Source: Thalassolituus sp. UBA1087
Lineage (GTDB): Bacteria; Pseudomonadota; Gammaproteobacteria; Pseudomonadales; Oceanobacteraceae
Reading direction: 5' to 3'
Length of the DNA stretch: 64,000 bases
Assembly (NCBI GenBank): GCA_002314145.1
Contig: DCCG01000032.1
Span: 56,581-120,580, forward strand
A program made the translations under genes and the position numbers. Positions within the stretch are counted from its first letter, which is position 1; every line of letters begins with the position of its first letter. Below are positions 62,340 through 64,000 of this stretch, piece after piece. A model generated the notes under the pieces. That model was not told the DNA's origin and made no database searches. It saw only the letters and a program-made list of their open reading frames with translations.

Positions 62340-63824
62340 ATGGTTCCTGTCATTGCCCTGGTCGGACGTCCGAATGTGGGAAAATCCACGCTCTTCAACC
62401 GTCTGACAAAAACCCGTGATGCGTTGGTGGCTGAGATTGCCGGTCTGACCCGCGATCGTAAATACGGTGAAGGAAAGGTGGGTGATCGTCCCTTTATTGT
62501 GGTTGATACCGGTGGTATCAGCGGCGAAGAAGAGGGGATTGATGAGGTCATGGCGTCGCAGAGCTATCAGGCCATTCAGGATGCTGACATTGTCTTTTTT
62601 ATGGTGGATGTCGGTGCCGGCATTACCAATGGTGATCGTATGATTGCGCAGCATCTGCGCCGTTCCGGCAAAGATGCTTATCTGGTGGCCAATAAAATCG
62701 ATGGTAAAAATCCGGATCTGGTGCTGGGCGAATTTTTTGAGCTGGGCATGGGTGAACCACTGGCCATCGCTGCGGCCCACAACCGCGGTATTACTTCGCT
62801 GGTGGAATACGTCATGGACGAACTGCCGGCGGATGACGAAGAGTATTTCCGCGAACTGAGCGGCGAAGATGCTCCTGTGCATGAAGAGCTGGACGTAAAA
62901 GGCATTAAAATCGCTGTGGTCGGGCGTCCTAACGTTGGTAAATCCACACTGGTGAACCGCTTTCTGGGTGAAGACCGGGTGGTTGTATATGACGAAGCCG
63001 GGACGACCCGTGACAGTATTTATATCCCCTATGAGCGTCACGGTCAGGAATATACCCTGATCGATACCGCCGGTGTGCGCCGCCGCAAGAATATTTCCGA
63101 GGCGGCTGAAAAATTCTCTATCATCAAAACTCTGCAGGCGATTCAGGACTGTAACGTCTGTATTCTGGTGCTGGATGCGCGCACGGGAATTGTTGAGCAG
63201 GATCTGCACATGCTCAGTTTCGTGCTGAATTCCGGACGTGCACTGGTGATTGCCATCAACAAATGGGATGGCATGACGCAGGATGATAAAGACCGGGTAA
63301 AAACCGAAATAGACCGCCGTTTTGACTTCCTTACCTTCGCTGATATGCATTTTATTTCAGCTTTGCACGGCACCGGCGTGGGTCATTTGTACGAATCGGT
63401 GGACAATGCTTATGACTCAGCCATGGCGAAATGGCAGACCAATATGCTGACCCGGATTCTGGAAGATGCCACGGCCAGTCACCAGCCTCCGGTGATCCGT
63501 AACCGCAGACCTAAGCTGCGTTACGCGCACCAGGGTGGTTCCAATCCACCCGTGATTGTGGTGCACGGCAATATGGCCAACCAGTTGCCGGAAGACTATA
63601 AACGCTATCTGGCCAATACATTCCGCCGGGTACTGGAAATCAGCGGCACGCCGATCCGTATGGAATTCCGTCAGGGCGATAACCCGTTCTCGGAAAAACA
63701 GAAAGACGTACGCCATTCCAGTAAAAAGCGTGCTGATGCGGTGGAGCGGACCTCCAATAAGCGGAAGATCAAGCAGGAAAAAGCCCGTAAACAACTGCGT
63801 AAAAAATACAAAAAGCCAACCTGA
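62340..63824 (+). CDS. der: ribosome biogenesis GTPase Der (EngA)
   Basis: A 494-residue protein with two tandem GTPase domains (P-loops GRPNVGKSTLFN near 9-20 and GRPNVGKSTLVN near 200-211) and a C-terminal KH-like domain (about 375-455). It acts in 50S assembly. The basic C-terminal tail (about 460-494, KKRADAVERTSNKRKIKQEK) is the usual lineage-variable end. It is the last gene in the window. Confidence 0.96.
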   Translation: MVPVIALVGRPNVGKSTLFNRLTKTRDALVAEIAGLTRDRKYGEGKVGDRPFIVVDTGGISGEEEGIDEVMASQSYQAIQDADIVFFMVDVGAGITNGDRMIAQHLRRSGKDAYLVANKIDGKNPDLVLGEFFELGMGEPLAIAAAHNRGITSLVEYVMDELPADDEEYFRELSGEDAPVHEELDVKGIKIAVVGRPNVGKSTLVNRFLGEDRVVVYDEAGTTRDSIYIPYERHGQEYTLIDTAGVRRRKNISEAAEKFSIIKTLQAIQDCNVCILVLDARTGIVEQDLHMLSFVLNSGRALVIAINKWDGMTQDDKDRVKTEIDRRFDFLTFADMHFISALHGTGVGHLYESVDNAYDSAMAKWQTNMLTRILEDATASHQPPVIRNRRPKLRYAHQGGSNPPVIVVHGNMANQLPEDYKRYLANTFRRVLEISGTPIRMEFRQGDNPFSEKQKDVRHSSKKRADAVERTSNKRKIKQEKARKQLRKKYKKPT

Positions 63825-64000
63825 CAGGATTGTGTTGGTGCTTAAAAAAGGGGCCGGAAGACCACTGGTGTCCCACAGTTTGATAGTACTCTGTTTTCTG
63901 TAAACGACTTTTAAATCCGCAGTGCCTGTGCCTCCCTGGGGAACTTATCCGATACGTCGGACCGCCCTGGCCGGCAGGGCCGCCCCCAGCTTTTCGCTTT
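63825..64000. other. non-coding edge of the window
   Basis: No coding frame, terminator or promoter can be supported in these 176 bases; the next gene is not visible. Confidence 0.6.

Noticed and set aside
62292..63350. 352-codon open frame on the minus strand
   Set aside because: Antisense mirror of der, whose two GTPase domains are certain; no ribosome binding site or recognisable domain in the antisense product.

Overview
The window is a dense block of bacterial chromosome with about 61 protein genes, no tRNA, rRNA, CRISPR array or insertion sequence seen, and only one stretch over 300 bases without a gene (39178-39699). Gene content and order point to a marine-type gammaproteobacterium near the Oceanospirillales/Pseudomonadales. 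It has rpoE-rseA-rseB-rseC-mucD followed by lepA, DUF4845-rnc-era-recO-pdxJ-acpS, barA/cysM/rlmD/relA/mazG, suhB/trmJ-cysE-iscR-iscS, and ndk-rlmN-pilW-ispG-hisS-yfgM-bamB-der. Species cannot be fixed from the sequence alone; Oceanospirillaceae is an inference.

Layout. 1-5210: a Vibrio TonB2-like energy-transduction operon (DUF3450 coiled-coil protein, TtpC-like large ExbB, ExbB, ExbD, TonB, TPR protein) with a candidate PHO box at its upstream edge and a terminator at its end. 5242-8269: a hotdog protein and two paralogous secreted purple-acid-type phosphatases; the first has a strong PHO box. 8306-13750: lipoprotein hydrolase, membrane-anchored hypothetical, 3-hydroxyisobutyryl-CoA hydrolase-like protein, HDOD protein, and ygfZ divergent from sdhE-ygfX. 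13752-16441: map, a ParD-like antitoxin and nadB. 16537-20790: the sigma-E/AlgU envelope-stress operon with a matching sigma-E promoter. 20877-26497: lepA to acpS, lacking lepB. 26529-35016: barA, then cysM, rlmD, relA, mazG. 35101-42963: a small conserved protein, ppc, adk, an AT-hook-rich AlgP/histone-like protein, tsaB, uppP, rsmJ. 42988-49830: plsB, a Gld-type ABC operon, slyX. 49964-51479: a membrane-anchored cold-shock protein, a hairpin-gated 22-codon ORF and a SuhB homologue that has lost most metal ligands. 51629-55168: trmJ, cysE, iscR, iscS. 55397-63824: ndk to der.

Most genes are housekeeping. The points most worth a second look are: (a) the phosphate-starvation signature joining the TonB operon and the phosphatases; (b) an isc locus reduced to iscR-iscS, in which IscS has lost the C-terminal tail that docks IscU and is followed by an 11-bp tandem repeat; (c) a SuhB that appears catalytically dead but keeps its fold; (d) an unannotated short ORF whose ribosome binding site lies inside a strong hairpin; (e) a ParD-like gene whose ribosome binding site lies in an inverted repeat; (f) a 15-bp in-frame duplication carrying duplicate TTG starts at acpS; (g) a 32-bp perfect palindrome between the Gld-type operon and slyX.
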